A stretch of DNA of 64,000 nucleotides from Deltaproteobacteria bacterium (GCA_020632695.1 JACKFB010000009.1:62001-126000); one strand, 5' to 3'; shown: positions 49,979 to 59,829, numbered from the stretch's first letter. Notes: generated by a model from the sequence alone, not told the origin. A program made the numbers and translations.

Positions 49979-51388
49979 GTGGGGGAATCGCTGCTCATCG
50001 TCGCCTACCTGGTCGCCAGCGTGCTCTTCATCCTGAGCCTGCGCGGGCTCTCGAGTCAGGCCACCGCCACCCGCGGCAACGCCTACGGGATCCTCGGCAT
50101 GTCGGCGGCCGTGCTGGCCACCGCCTGGATGGCGTCCTCGGCAGGCTTCGTCGTGCTGGCGGTCGTGATGGGCGCCGGCGCGGCGGTGGGCGCGTTGATG
50201 GCGTCGCGCGTCGCCATGACCTCGATGCCGGAGCTGGTCGCCATGCTCCACAGCTTCGTCGGGCTGGCCGCGGTCCTGGTGGGGTTGGCGAGCTACGTCG
50301 GCGAGACGGACCACGAGGGCGCGGCCCGCAGCATCCTGCTGGTGGAGATCTTCATCGACGTCTTCATCGGCGCGCTGACCTTCACCGGCTCGCTGGTCGC
50401 CTTCGGGAAGCTGCGTGGGCTCATCGGCGGGCGCGCCCTGCTGCTGCCGGGCCGGCACGCCCTGAACCTGGTGCTGGTGCTGGTGGCGCTCGGGATGCTG
50501 GTGCCCTACCTGGCGGCCGCCGGCACCGCCGGGCTCTGGCCGCTCCTGGTGGCCACGGGCATCGCCGGCCTGCTCGGCGTGCACCTGGTGATGGCCATCG
50601 GCGGCGCCGACATGCCGGTGGTGGTCTCGATGCTCAACAGCTACTCCGGTTGGACCGCCGCGGCCGCCGGCTTCATGCTGGGCAACGATCTGCTCATCAT
50701 CACCGGCGCCCTGGTCGGCTCCAGCGGCGCCATCCTGAGCATCATCATGTGCCGGGCCATGAACCGCTCGATCCTGAGCGTCATGCTGGGCGGCTTCGGC
50801 CAGACCAGCGGCGGCGGCGGCACGAGGGCGGCCCGCTCGGACGCTCCGACGGAGACCCGGGAGGTCAGCGTCCAGGAGACCGCCAGCCGCCTGCTGGCGT
50901 CCCGGCGGGTGGTGATCGTCCCCGGCTACGGGATGGCCGTCGCGCGCGCCCAGCACGCCATCCACGAGATCACCGAGCTGCTGCGCCAGCGCGGCGTCGA
51001 GGTGGTCTTCGCCATCCACCCGGTGGCGGGGCGCCTGCCCGGGCACATGAACGTCCTGCTGGCAGAGGCGGCCGTGCCCTACGACATCGTCTTCGAGATG
51101 GACGAGGTGCAGGACCAGTTCCGGTCCACCGACGTGTCACTGGTCGTCGGCGCCAACGACATCGTCAACCCGGCAGCCGAGACCGACCCGGAGAGCCCCA
51201 TCTGGGGGATGCCGGTCATCCACGTCTGGGAGGCCAAGGAGACGATCATCTGCAAGCGCTCCAAGGCCTCCGGATACGCCGGCATCGACAACCCCCTCTT
51301 CTACCACGAGCGCACCGCCATGCTCTTTGGCGACGCGAAGGAGGTCATGGACGCCGTCGTAGCCGAATTGCGGCGAGGCACCGGCTGA
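49979..51388 (+). CDS. pntB: NAD(P) transhydrogenase subunit beta
   Basis: A 469-residue partner of PntA. Residues 1-265 hold about eight or nine membrane helices forming the proton path, and the C-terminal 190 residues form the NADP(H)-binding domain III (VIVPGYGMAVARAQHA, HPVAGRLPGHMNVLLAEA, GANDIVNPAA). The GTG start lies seven bases after pntA. The stop codon forms the beginning of the inverted repeat at 51387-51503. It converges on korB with a hexanucleotide array between them. Confidence 0.95.
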   Translation: MGESLLIVAYLVASVLFILSLRGLSSQATATRGNAYGILGMSAAVLATAWMASSAGFVVLAVVMGAGAAVGALMASRVAMTSMPELVAMLHSFVGLAAVLVGLASYVGETDHEGAARSILLVEIFIDVFIGALTFTGSLVAFGKLRGLIGGRALLLPGRHALNLVLVLVALGMLVPYLAAAGTAGLWPLLVATGIAGLLGVHLVMAIGGADMPVVVSMLNSYSGWTAAAAGFMLGNDLLIITGALVGSSGAILSIIMCRAMNRSILSVMLGGFGQTSGGGGTRAARSDAPTETREVSVQETASRLLASRRVVIVPGYGMAVARAQHAIHEITELLRQRGVEVVFAIHPVAGRLPGHMNVLLAEAAVPYDIVFEMDEVQDQFRSTDVSLVVGANDIVNPAAETDPESPIWGMPVIHVWEAKETIICKRSKASGYAGIDNPLFYHERTAMLFGDAKEVMDAVVAELRRGTG

Positions 51389-51503
51389 GGCGTCTGGGAA
51401 CGCCGTGGGCGGCGTCGTTCGCTCGGGTCAGGCCTGCGACGGGCTGGAGCCCGACTCGGCCTGCCCTCGCTCACTCCTTGCCCACGACGCCCCCAGACGC
51501 CTC
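51387..51503. repeat. Inverted repeat between pntB and korB
   Basis: GAGGCGTCTGGG (51387-51398) and CCCAGACGCCTC (51492-51503) are perfect 12-bp arms, extended inward by GGCGTCGT (51411-51418) with ACGACGCC (51484-51491) across a one-sided bulge. Between them GGGCTGGAGCCC forms a further small palindrome. It may terminate pntB transcription. Its 12-base word TCGGGTCAGGCC (51423-51434) shares 11 bases with the hairpin at 25847-25893. Confidence 0.7.
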
Positions 51504-51555
51504 ATCCGGCGCCTCGTCCTTGCCGGGTCGGGGGGCGCGTCGCAACCGGGATACG

Positions 51556-51896
51556 GGCTCGGGTTCGGTGGGTGCGGCGTCGGACTCGGCCTCGGCGCCG
51601 GCCTCGGCCTCGGTCCCGGTCTCGGTCACGGCCTCGGTCACGGCCTCGGTCCCGGCCTCGGTCCCGGCGCTGGACTCGGTCCCGGCCTCGGTCACGGCCT
51701 CGGTCTCGGCGCCGGCCTCGGTCCCGGCCACGGTCCCGGCCTCGGCCCCGGCCACGGTCCCGGCCTCGGCCCCGGCCTCGGTCCCGGCCACGGTCCCGGT
51801 CTCGGCGCCGGCCTCGGACACGGTCCCGGCCTCGGCTCCGGCCCCGGCCTCGGTCCCGGCCTCGGCTCCAGCCTCGGTCTCGGTCCCGGCTCCGCC
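51556..51896. repeat. Hexanucleotide array 6 (GGTCCC/GGCCTC/GGTCTC family)
   Basis: About 340 bases of the same GG-Y-C-N-C hexamer as arrays 1, 3 and 5, in the same strand orientation but with no four-helix-bundle gene nearby. It fills the gap between the convergent pntB and korB genes. A minus-strand frame (51471-51821) reads as Gly/Ala/Glu/Thr repeats and is not taken as a gene. Confidence 0.85.
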
Positions 51897-51919
51897 CCCG
51901 CCGCCGCCCTCCGCTCCGC

Positions 51920-52951
<1,032 letters not shown>

Positions 52952-52965
52952 GACGGGTCTCTCCC

Positions 52966-54837
52966 TCAGCTCTCGAGCCGTTGGCGGATGGCTTGCTCGA
53001 TCTCACTGATCTTGAAAGGCTTTCCAGAGACCTTGTTCAGGCCCTCGGCCGGCACCAGGTACTCGGCGCGCAGCATCTTCACGAGCTGGCCGTTGTTCAT
53101 CTCGGGCACCAGCACGCGCTTGAAGCGGCCCAGCAGCTCGCCCAGGTTCCGCGGCAGCGGGTTCAGGTAGCGCACGTGCACCTGGGACACCGGCAGCCCG
53201 GAGCGCCGCGCGTTCTTCACGGCCTGGTGGATCGCCCCGAAGGTGGAGCCCCAGCCGACCACCACCAGCTCGCCCGAGTCCTCGCCCAGCGCGACGGACT
53301 GCTCGGGCACGTGGTCGGCGATGCGGCGGATGCGCTCGTCGCGCACCCAGGTCATCTTCTGGTGGTTGACGTCGTCGTAGCTCACGTTGCCCGACGCGTA
53401 GTCCTTCTCGAGCCCGCCGATGCGGTGCTCGAGCCCGACGGTGCCGGGCACCGCCCAGTTCCGCGCCAGCTCCTCGTTGCGCAGGAAGGGGTGGAAGCCC
53501 TCCGGCTCGGTGCGGAAGGTCACGGGGAAGGGCGCGATGGCGTCGATGTCGGGCAGGCGCCAGGGCTCGGCGCCGTTGGCGAGGTAGCCGTCGGTCAGCA
53601 GGAACACGGGCGTCATGTACCGGGTGGCGAGGCGCACGGCCTCGATGGCCATCTCGAAGCAGTCCGACGGCGTCGAGGCCGCCAGCACCACCAGCGGCGC
53701 GTCGCCATTGCGGCCCCACACCGCCTGGAGCAGGTCGGACTGCTCGGTCTTGGTGGGCAGGCCGGTGGAGGGTCCGCCGCGCTGCACGTTGACGATGACC
53801 AGGGGCAGCTCCGTCGAGATGGCCAGGCCGATGGCCTCCATCTTGAGGGCGATGCCGGGCCCCGAGCTGGCGGTGACGCCCAGCGCGCCGGCGTAGGACG
53901 CGCCGATGGCGGCGCACACCGCGGCGATCTCGTCCTCGGCCTGGTAGGTGACCACCCCGTACTGCTTGAGGTTGGCCAGGGTGTGGAGCATCGGCGAGGC
54001 CGGCGTGATCGGATAGGAGCCGAACACCAGCTCGAGTCCGGCCAGGTTGGCGCCGGTGGCCAGGCCCCACGCCGTCGCCAGGCTGCCGGTGATGTTGGTG
54101 TACTCGCCGGGCGCCAGGGTCGCGCGATCGATGGTGAAGGGCGAGACCTCGCTGGGAAGCTCGGCGGTCTCCCCGTAGGCGTGGCCGGCGTTCATGGCGG
54201 CGATGTTCGCGTCGGCCAGGTCGGGGCGCTTGCTGAACTTCTTCCGCAGCCACGCGATGGTGCCCGCCGTGTCGCGCCCGTAGAGCCAGTACATCAGGCC
54301 CAGGGTCCAGAAGTTCTTGCAGCGCAAGGACTCCTTCTGGCTGACGGGCAGGTGCTGGACGGCGTCGAGGGTGAGCTTGGAGACGTCGATCTCCATCAGG
54401 CGGTAGGGCTCGAGGCTCTGGTCCGTCAGCGGATTCGACGTGTAGCCGGCCTTGCGCAGGTTGTTGTCGGTGAAGGCGCCGGTGTTGACGATGAGCAGCC
54501 CGTGGTCCTTGAGGTCGGGCAGGTTGACCTTGAGGGCCGCCGGGTTCATCGCCACCAGCACGTCCGGCGCGTCGCCCGGCGTGAGGATGTCGTGGTTGGC
54601 GAAGTGGATCTGGAAGGCCGACACGCCGAAGGTGGTGCCGGCGGGCGCGCGGATCTCGGCCGGGAAGTCGGGGAAGGTCGCCAGGTCGTTGCCAGCCAGC
54701 GCGGTGGTCTGGGTGAACTGGGAGCCGGTGATCTGCATGCCGTCGCCGGAGTCGCCGGCGAAGCGGATGACCACCTGATCCAGGGCCTTGCGTTCCGGGC
54801 CCGGCGCGGCCGACGGCGAAGGTGCGGATGCGTTCAT
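52966..54837 (-). CDS. korA: 2-oxoacid:ferredoxin oxidoreductase, alpha subunit with fused gamma domain
   Basis: A 623-residue subunit. Residues about 20-215 are the gamma-type domain (RFAGDSGDGMQITGSQF, FPAEIRAPAGT), and the remainder is the alpha domain with the YPITPASPM motif and GVTASSGPGIALKMEAIGLA. The gamma-alpha fusion is typical of two-subunit KorAB/OforAB enzymes of aerobes and of Halobacterium-like systems. With KorB it links the TCA-cycle intermediate to ferredoxin. A GGAGG lies about 12 bases before the ATG. Confidence 0.92.
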   Translation of the reverse strand: MNASAPSPSAAPGPERKALDQVVIRFAGDSGDGMQITGSQFTQTTALAGNDLATFPDFPAEIRAPAGTTFGVSAFQIHFANHDILTPGDAPDVLVAMNPAALKVNLPDLKDHGLLIVNTGAFTDNNLRKAGYTSNPLTDQSLEPYRLMEIDVSKLTLDAVQHLPVSQKESLRCKNFWTLGLMYWLYGRDTAGTIAWLRKKFSKRPDLADANIAAMNAGHAYGETAELPSEVSPFTIDRATLAPGEYTNITGSLATAWGLATGANLAGLELVFGSYPITPASPMLHTLANLKQYGVVTYQAEDEIAAVCAAIGASYAGALGVTASSGPGIALKMEAIGLAISTELPLVIVNVQRGGPSTGLPTKTEQSDLLQAVWGRNGDAPLVVLAASTPSDCFEMAIEAVRLATRYMTPVFLLTDGYLANGAEPWRLPDIDAIAPFPVTFRTEPEGFHPFLRNEELARNWAVPGTVGLEHRIGGLEKDYASGNVSYDDVNHQKMTWVRDERIRRIADHVPEQSVALGEDSGELVVVGWGSTFGAIHQAVKNARRSGLPVSQVHVRYLNPLPRNLGELLGRFKRVLVPEMNNGQLVKMLRAEYLVPAEGLNKVSGKPFKISEIEQAIRQRLES

Positions 54838-54917
54838 CGTAGGACTCGACCTCCGGACTCGGGCGCCTCCCGCGACGCACGGTGTGCGCAGGCGAGACGA
54901 CCAGCAGACGGGCGCGC

Positions 54918-54946
54918 AGTATCCACGGGGGCGCGTGAGGTGTCAC
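54918..54946 (-). promoter_or_regulatory. Candidate promoter of korAB
   Basis: On the minus strand GTGACA (54946-54941) and GATACT (54923-54918) are 17 bases apart, matching five and four of six consensus positions. Transcription would begin about 75 bases before the korA ATG. Confidence 0.5.
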
Positions 54947-54996
54947 GCAGCTTGAACAGTTGTGTGCTTTCACCCCGGGTCGGGGTGTCGCCGGAT

Positions 54997-55019
54997 AATA
55001 GGACCTCGGCGGTCCTATT
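54997..55019 (-). terminator. Perfect 9-bp hairpin after the nuclease-like gene
   Basis: AATAGGACC (54997-55005) pairs with GGTCCTATT (55011-55019) around a five-base loop, 45 bases beyond the stop of the minus-strand gene at 55064. Only a short T-rich tail follows. A second hairpin, CACCCC with GGGGTG (54971-54976, 54982-54987), lies next to it, upstream of the korAB promoter, so the pair may insulate the two units. Confidence 0.5.
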
Positions 55020-55063
55020 TCCAGGACGGAGTCGCGTGTCCGGTCGGGGTCTTCGCCCGGCGC

Positions 55064-55546
55064 TCACTCCAGATCCGGGAAGCGGATGTGGTGGATCCGG
55101 CCTCGCGCGGCGTCGACCAGCAGCACGCCGTCCACGTCGAAGGCCACCGTGTACTCGAGGAGCTGGCGGCGGGTGGGCGACCAGGTGGGCTCGGACGCGG
55201 CGAGGCCGCCCTTGGCCTCGGCGGCGTACAGGCGCCCGTCGCGGCTGACGAGGAAGTCCACCCGCACCGAGGCGGGGTGCGCCTCGCCGTCCACCAGCAT
55301 CGCCAGCGCCTCGCTGGCCTGCCGCCGCACGACCGCGTAGCCGGCCTCGATGAGCAGGCGCTCGGCCTCGCTCTCGCCGCGGGTGCCCAGCGCCCGACTG
55401 CGCTCCACCGCCCGCGCGACGCGGCGCCGGGCGAGCCACAGTCCGCCAAGCGCCCCAGCGACCAGGGCCAGCACCAGGGCCAGCGCGATCAGCCACACCA
55501 GCGGCCCGGGCCCGGTCGCCCCCCACGCGCTGCCAAAGGCCGTCAC
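55064..55546 (-). CDS. Membrane-anchored PD-(D/E)XK nuclease-like protein
   Basis: A 160-residue protein starting at a GTG (55546). One membrane helix (residues 17-40) is followed by a short basic stretch and a small alpha/beta domain with a Glu in GESEAERLLIEAGY, an Asp in VRVDFLV and AEAKGG. This order matches the E, D, E-x-K metal site of restriction-endonuclease-like folds such as NERD-type or Holliday-junction-resolvase-like proteins. Substrate and partners are unknown. An ATG at 55633 would add 29 Arg/Ser/Gly-rich residues and come within 15 bases of the divergent crcB, so the shorter start is preferred. Confidence 0.7.
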   Translation of the reverse strand: MTAFGSAWGATGPGPLVWLIALALVLALVAGALGGLWLARRRVARAVERSRALGTRGESEAERLLIEAGYAVVRRQASEALAMLVDGEAHPASVRVDFLVSRDGRLYAAEAKGGLAASEPTWSPTRRQLLEYTVAFDVDGVLLVDAARGRIHHIRFPDLE

Positions 55547-55647
55547 CGCGCCAGCCCGGCGGACCCGAGCGCCGGCGCGCCCGGCCACGGAACTGGCCGA
55601 CCCGCTCCGGCTGCAGGACAATCGGCGCCCCATCCCCAGGAGGGGCC

Positions 55648-56037
55648 TTGCGCGATCTCATCTTCATCGCCGGCGGCGGCGCCCTCGGCGCCCTCGCTCG
55701 CTACGGCGTCGCCGTCCAGGCTCGCCGCCTCTGGGGCGTGGACTTCCCCTGGGGCACCCTGCTGGTGAACCTGCTCGGCTGCCTGCTCCTGGGCGCGGTG
55801 CTCGAGGCCGCCCGCATCGGCCCGCCCGGCGCCAACGTGTCCCGTGGGCTGCAGGTCTTCCTGGCCGTCGGGTTCCTCGGCGCCTTCACGACCTTCTCCA
55901 CCTTCGGGGTCGAGTCGGTGAGCCTCTTCATGGCTGGCAAGCCCGGTGAGGCGCTGGCCTACGTCATCGGCAGCGTGGCCTTGGGGCTGGCGGGCTCCGC
56001 GGCGGGCATCCTCGTCATGCGAACCGCCCTGGGCTGA
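55648..56037 (+). CDS. crcB: Fluoride ion channel CrcB/Fluc
   Basis: A 129-residue membrane protein with four helices that acts as a dual-topology dimer exporting fluoride. Family motifs are GGGALGALARY at the start, the Asn in LLVNLLGC and GFLGAFTTFSTF with its phenylalanine box. The TTG start follows AGGAGGGG (55638-55645) with short spacing. I looked for a fluoride riboswitch upstream and saw none. The gene is convergent with mrp (11 bases between stops). Confidence 0.93.
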   Translation: MRDLIFIAGGGALGALARYGVAVQARRLWGVDFPWGTLLVNLLGCLLLGAVLEAARIGPPGANVSRGLQVFLAVGFLGAFTTFSTFGVESVSLFMAGKPGEALAYVIGSVALGLAGSAAGILVMRTALG

Positions 56038-56048
56038 CGCGCCCCCGA

Positions 56049-57185
56049 TCAGCCGGGCTTCCCCTGGAAGAACGCCGCGAACTTGCTGGTGGGGTCGGCC
56101 TGGCCGTGGGTCAGGATCGCCAGCTTCTGGGCCACCTGGCCCGCCAGGCGCGCGTACTCGGCGGCGGCCGGCGAGTCGGGCTCGGCGATGACGATGGGCT
56201 CGCCCGCGTCGGCGGCCACGGCGGTCACCGCGTCCAGCGGCAGGCGGCCCAGCACCTCGAGGCCGTGGGCCTCGGCGTGGGCGTCGATGCGGCTGGCGCC
56301 GAAGATCTGGTGGTCGGCGCCGCAGCTCGGGCACACGAAGTGGCTCATGTTCTCGACCAGCCCCAGCACCCGCGTGCGGGTCATCTCGAACATGCGGATC
56401 GCGCGGCGCACGTCGGCGAAGGCGACGTCCTGCGGCGTCGTCACCACCACGGCTCCCGCCACCGGCAGCAGCTGCGCCAGGCTGAGCTGCACGTCGCCGG
56501 TGCCCGGCGGCATGTCGACCACCACGTAGTCGAGCTCGCCCCAGAGCACGTCCTCGATGAACTGCTGCAGCGCCTTGCCGAGCATCGGCCCGCGCCAGAC
56601 GACCGCGTCCGCCTCCTCCAACATGAAGCCCATCGACATGACCTTCAGGCCGTGGCGCTCCAGCGGGATGATCTTGCCCAGCTTCTCGTCGATGGTGGGC
56701 CGCGCACCGCGCAGGCCCAGCATCACCGGCATCGAGGGGCCGTAGATGTCGGCGTCCAGAAGGCCGACGCGAGCGCCGGTGCGGGCCAGGCTGACGGCCA
56801 GGTTCGTCGCGACGGTGCTCTTGCCGACGCCGCCCTTGCCGGAGGCGACGGCGATCACCGCCTTCACGTCGGGCATGCGCGGGGCCGTGGGCGCCGCGCC
56901 GGGCTGGCCACCCTGGGGCGCCGCGCCGGGCGCCTTGCGCACCTCGGCGTCGAACTCCACCTCGACCGAGGTCACGCCCAGCGGTCGGAGCGCCGCCTCG
57001 ATGTCGGCGCGGAAGCGGTCCTTGAGCGGGCAGGCCGGCGTGGTCAGGACCAGCCGCAGGCTCACGCGCTGGCCCTCGACCCGGACGTCCCGGGCCATGT
57101 TGAGCGTGACGATGTCCTTGCGAAGGTCGGGATCGTCGACCCCGCGCAACGCCTGCATGACCTGCTCCACCGTGATGCTCGCCAT
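56049..57185 (-). CDS. mrp: Mrp/NBP35-type iron-sulfur carrier ATPase
   Basis: A 378-residue P-loop protein that carries Fe-S clusters to apo-proteins. The N-terminal 90 residues are a MIP18/DUF59 domain (VMQALRGVDDPDL). A Pro/Gly-rich linker precedes the deviant Walker A ASGKGGVGKST (about residue 115-125), DADIYGPSMP and VDMPPGTGD, with the cluster-binding CPSC near residue 283. GGGGAG lies before the ATG. Its divergent neighbour is a cysteine desulfurase, which fits a shared role in Fe-S assembly for clients such as PurF and KorAB. Confidence 0.93.
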   Translation of the reverse strand: MASITVEQVMQALRGVDDPDLRKDIVTLNMARDVRVEGQRVSLRLVLTTPACPLKDRFRADIEAALRPLGVTSVEVEFDAEVRKAPGAAPQGGQPGAAPTAPRMPDVKAVIAVASGKGGVGKSTVATNLAVSLARTGARVGLLDADIYGPSMPVMLGLRGARPTIDEKLGKIIPLERHGLKVMSMGFMLEEADAVVWRGPMLGKALQQFIEDVLWGELDYVVVDMPPGTGDVQLSLAQLLPVAGAVVVTTPQDVAFADVRRAIRMFEMTRTRVLGLVENMSHFVCPSCGADHQIFGASRIDAHAEAHGLEVLGRLPLDAVTAVAADAGEPIVIAEPDSPAAAEYARLAGQVAQKLAILTHGQADPTSKFAAFFQGKPG

Positions 57186-57230
57186 CGCTGCTCCCCTGGG
57201 CCCCAGCTCGTCGCGGACCGACCGGCGCGG

Positions 57231-57259
57231 ACCATAGGGAGGGGTCTGGTCGGTGTCAA
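57231..57259 (-). promoter_or_regulatory. Candidate promoter of mrp
   Basis: On the minus strand a perfect TTGACA (57259-57254) and TATGGT (57236-57231) are 17 bases apart, the best promoter match I found in the window. Transcription would begin about 40 bases before the mrp ATG. Confidence 0.6.
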
Positions 57260-57332
57260 CGCTGGCGCCGCCCGGCGCGCGGCGACTACGATGGAGGCCG
57301 GCCGCCCGCCGCCCCCGTGCCCGCACAGGCCC

Positions 57333-58481
57333 ATGCCGCGCTTCGTCTACCTCGACCACCACGCCACCACCCCCTGCGACCCGCGGGTGGTCGAGGCGAT
57401 GCTGCCCTGGTTCACCGAGCGGCCCGGAAACGCCGCCAGCCGCCAGCACCGGCGCGGCCAGCAGGCCTGCGCCGCGGTCGAGACCGCCCGCGAGCACGTG
57501 GCGGCGCTCATCGGCGGCAGCCCCAAGGAGGTGGTCTTCACCTCCGGCGCGACCGAGGCGCTCAACCTGGCCATCAAGGGTGCGGCCGGCGCGGGCCCGC
57601 CCGGGCGGCGGCGCCTGTGGGCCAGCGCCATCGAGCACCCGGCCGTGCTGGACCCGGCGCGCTCGCTCGCGCGGGAGGGCTTCGAGCTGGAGCTGATGCC
57701 CGTGGGCGAAGCGGGGCGGGTGGAGCCGGAGTGGCTGCGCGGGCGCCTGGGCGAGGACGCGCTGCTGGTGGCGCTGATGGCGGCCAACAACGAGATCGGG
57801 ACGCTGCAGCCGCTCGGCCCCGTGGCCGCGATGGCGCGCGAGGCGGGCGCGCTCTTCCTGGTCGACGCGGTCCAGGCGGTGGGCAAGGTGCCCTTCGACG
57901 TGGGGGCCAGCGGCGCGGACCTGGTGGCGCTCAGCGCGCACAAGATCGCCGGGCCCAAGGGGGTGGGGTGCCTCTGGGTGCGGCGCGGGCAGCCCCGGGT
58001 GCGGCTTCGGCCGCTCATCGACGGGGGCGGCCAGGAGCGCGGGCTGCGCTCGGGAACGCTGGACGTGTCGGGGATCGTCGGCTTCGGGGAGGCCGCCCGG
58101 CTGGCGCGGCTCGAGGGTTCGGACGACGCGCGGCGGATGGCGCGGCTGCGCGACCGGCTGCTCGCCGGGCTGATGGCGGCGCTGGACGGCGTGTCGGTGA
58201 ACGGCAGCCTGGAGGATCGGCTGCCCAACAACCTCAACGTGGCGTTTTGCGGGGTGGAGGCCAGCCGCCTGCTCGAGGGTCTCGACGACGTGGACCTGTC
58301 GTCGGGCAGCGCCTGCAGCACGGCCAGCCTGGAGCCGAGCCACGTGCTGCGCGCCCTGGGGCGGACCGACGACGTGATCCTCTCGAGCGTGCGCTTCGGC
58401 CTGGGCCGCGGCACCACCGAGTCGGACATCGACTTCGCCCTCGAGCGGGTCATCGCCGGCGTGCGGGCGCTGCGCGGCTGA
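57333..58481 (+). CDS. Cysteine desulfurase (IscS/NifS-like)
   Basis: A 382-residue PLP enzyme that takes sulfur from cysteine for Fe-S cluster or thio-cofactor synthesis. It starts YLDHHATTPCDP, has the PLP region TSGATEALNLAIKG, the PLP lysine in SAHKIAGPKG (about residue 205) and the catalytic cysteine loop SSGSACSTASLEPSHVL (about 327), as in group I desulfurases. No scaffold gene (iscU) lies beside it. The ATG at 57333 has no clear ribosome-binding site. Confidence 0.93.
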   Translation: MPRFVYLDHHATTPCDPRVVEAMLPWFTERPGNAASRQHRRGQQACAAVETAREHVAALIGGSPKEVVFTSGATEALNLAIKGAAGAGPPGRRRLWASAIEHPAVLDPARSLAREGFELELMPVGEAGRVEPEWLRGRLGEDALLVALMAANNEIGTLQPLGPVAAMAREAGALFLVDAVQAVGKVPFDVGASGADLVALSAHKIAGPKGVGCLWVRRGQPRVRLRPLIDGGGQERGLRSGTLDVSGIVGFGEAARLARLEGSDDARRMARLRDRLLAGLMAALDGVSVNGSLEDRLPNNLNVAFCGVEASRLLEGLDDVDLSSGSACSTASLEPSHVLRALGRTDDVILSSVRFGLGRGTTESDIDFALERVIAGVRALRG

Positions 58482-58497
58482 CGGGCCCGGCGGCCCG
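58482..58497. terminator. Short hairpin between convergent genes
   Basis: CGGGCC (58482-58487) and GGCCCG (58492-58497) form a six-base stem with a four-base loop immediately after the desulfurase stop codon and just before the end of the convergent phosphoesterase gene. There is no T-run, so termination is uncertain. Confidence 0.3.
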
Positions 58498-58502
58498 GAG
58501 AG

Positions 58503-59234
58503 TTACTGACCGGTGAACAGGCGCTTGGCGAACTTGGGGTCCAGGCCCGCCGACTCGATCTTCTGCGCCGTCGTGGGGATGTCGTAGCTCAGCCGCACGT
58601 GGGCGAAGGTCTCGCTCTCGGCGTCGAAGAGCCCGAAGCACAGGCGGTTGTCGCGGTCGCGCGGCTGGCCGACCGAGCCGACGTTGATGATGTACTTGCG
58701 GTCGGGCTTGCCGACGAGCTTGCGCCCGGTCACGTCGCGGGCCTTCTCGGCGTTCAGCGCGTACTGGAAGGTGAGGTGGCTGTGGCCGACGAAGTTCCAC
58801 GGCCGCAGCTTGTCGTAGAGCGCCGTGTGGGCCTGGGCGTCCTTGGACTGCACGACGTAGTAGAAGCCCGAGGGCCGGATGGGCGCCGAGTGGAAGAGCC
58901 CGATCTTGTCGGTCAGGTGGGTGTAGGGCAGCCCGTAGAGCCAGCGGAAGTTCTCGGGGGTGAGCTGGCTGCGGGTCCAGAAGATCGCGTCGCGCGCGGC
59001 CGCATAATAGTAGTCGGTGTCCATGACCCCGACGACCGCCGCGTCGTGGTTGCCCATCAGCGTGACGACCCCGCGCTCGCGCAGCAGGTCGCAGCAGGGG
59101 TTCGGGTCGGCGCCGTAGCCCACCACGTCGCCCAGGCAGTAGGTGCGGTCCACCTCGTGCTCGTCGATCCAGTCGAGGGCCACGGTGAGGGCCTCGATGT
59201 TCGAGTGCACGTCGGAGATGAGCGCGAGCTTCAT
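58503..59234 (-). CDS. Metallophosphoesterase (calcineurin-like)
   Basis: A 243-residue two-metal phosphoesterase. The metal ligands are all visible: SDVHSN near the start, GDVVGYG (about 38-44), GNHDA (about 61-65), the His in LFHSAP and GHSH (about 155), with the family's INVGSVGQPRD (about 188-198). It resembles YfcE/Ap4A-phosphatase-like proteins common in Deltaproteobacteria and Myxococcota. The natural substrate is not evident. GGAG lies eight bases before the ATG. Confidence 0.9.
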   Translation of the reverse strand: MKLALISDVHSNIEALTVALDWIDEHEVDRTYCLGDVVGYGADPNPCCDLLRERGVVTLMGNHDAAVVGVMDTDYYYAAARDAIFWTRSQLTPENFRWLYGLPYTHLTDKIGLFHSAPIRPSGFYYVVQSKDAQAHTALYDKLRPWNFVGHSHLTFQYALNAEKARDVTGRKLVGKPDRKYIINVGSVGQPRDRDNRLCFGLFDAESETFAHVRLSYDIPTTAQKIESAGLDPKFAKRLFTGQ

Positions 59235-59278
59235 CGAGGGCTCCGTCTGCCGGCGCGGCGGAGCGTCCGGACCTTCGG

Positions 59279-59307
59279 ATGATACGGCGCGGGCGCTGCC
59301 TTGCCAA
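59279..59307 (-). promoter_or_regulatory. Candidate promoter of the metallophosphoesterase gene
   Basis: On the minus strand TTGGCA (59307-59302) and TATCAT (59284-59279) are 17 bases apart, each matching five of six consensus positions. Its -35 box overlaps the -35 box of the divergent peroxiredoxin promoter. Confidence 0.55.
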
Positions 59308-59329
59308 ACCCGGCGCGCTTCGCTACAGC
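59301..59329 (+). promoter_or_regulatory. Candidate promoter of the peroxiredoxin gene
   Basis: TTGCCA (59301-59306) and TACAGC (59324-59329) are 17 bases apart, with the expected transcript start about 25 bases before the ATG. It overlaps the divergent promoter in TTGCCAA (59301-59307). Confidence 0.45.
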
Positions 59330-59361
59330 CAGGGCCACCCACCCGACGAGGAGCGCTGGTC

Positions 59362-59829
59362 ATGCTGGAAGCCGGAGACAAGGCCCCGTCCTTCGACGCC
59401 CCCATCGACGGCGGGGGCACCCTGTCGAGCGCCTCGCTGGCCGGGAAGCCCTACGTCATCTACTTCTACCCCAAGGACAACACGCCCGGCTGCACCACCG
59501 AGGCCTGCGACTTCCGCGACCGCTTCGAACGCATCGCCCAGACGGGCGGGACGGTCATCGGCGTGTCCAAGGACTCGGTGAAGAGCCACGACGGCTTCAA
59601 GGCGAAGCACGGGCTGCCCTTCCACCTCATCGCCGACACCGACGGGGCGCTGCACGAGGGCTACGGCACCTGGGGCACGAAGAAGAACTACGGCCGGGAG
59701 TACCAGGGGACCTTCCGCTCCACCTTCCTGGTGGGCGCCGACGGCCGCATCGCCCAGGCCTGGCCGAAGGTGCGGGTGAAGGGGCACGTCGACGAGGTGC
59801 TCGCCGCGCTCGAGGCGCTCCAGGGCTGA
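59362..59829 (+). CDS. bcp: Peroxiredoxin, Bcp/PrxQ type
   Basis: A 155-residue thiol peroxidase reducing hydroperoxides with thioredoxin. The peroxidatic cysteine lies in PKDNTPGCTTEAC (about residue 45), and the second Cys five positions later can form the intramolecular disulfide of the atypical 2-Cys Bcp class. FRSTFLVGADG near the end carries the conserved Arg. GAGGAG precedes the ATG. It is divergent from the metallophosphoesterase. Confidence 0.94.
   Translation: MLEAGDKAPSFDAPIDGGGTLSSASLAGKPYVIYFYPKDNTPGCTTEACDFRDRFERIAQTGGTVIGVSKDSVKSHDGFKAKHGLPFHLIADTDGALHEGYGTWGTKKNYGREYQGTFRSTFLVGADGRIAQAWPKVRVKGHVDEVLAALEALQG

Noticed and set aside
51471..51821. A 116-codon minus-strand Gly/Ala/Glu/Thr repeat ORF after korB
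   Set aside because: It lies almost entirely in array 6, has no ribosome-binding site and no family resemblance. It may be translated, but nothing supports it.
55547..55647. Fluoride riboswitch upstream of crcB
   Set aside because: The conserved riboswitch core was not recognisable in this short GC-rich stretch.
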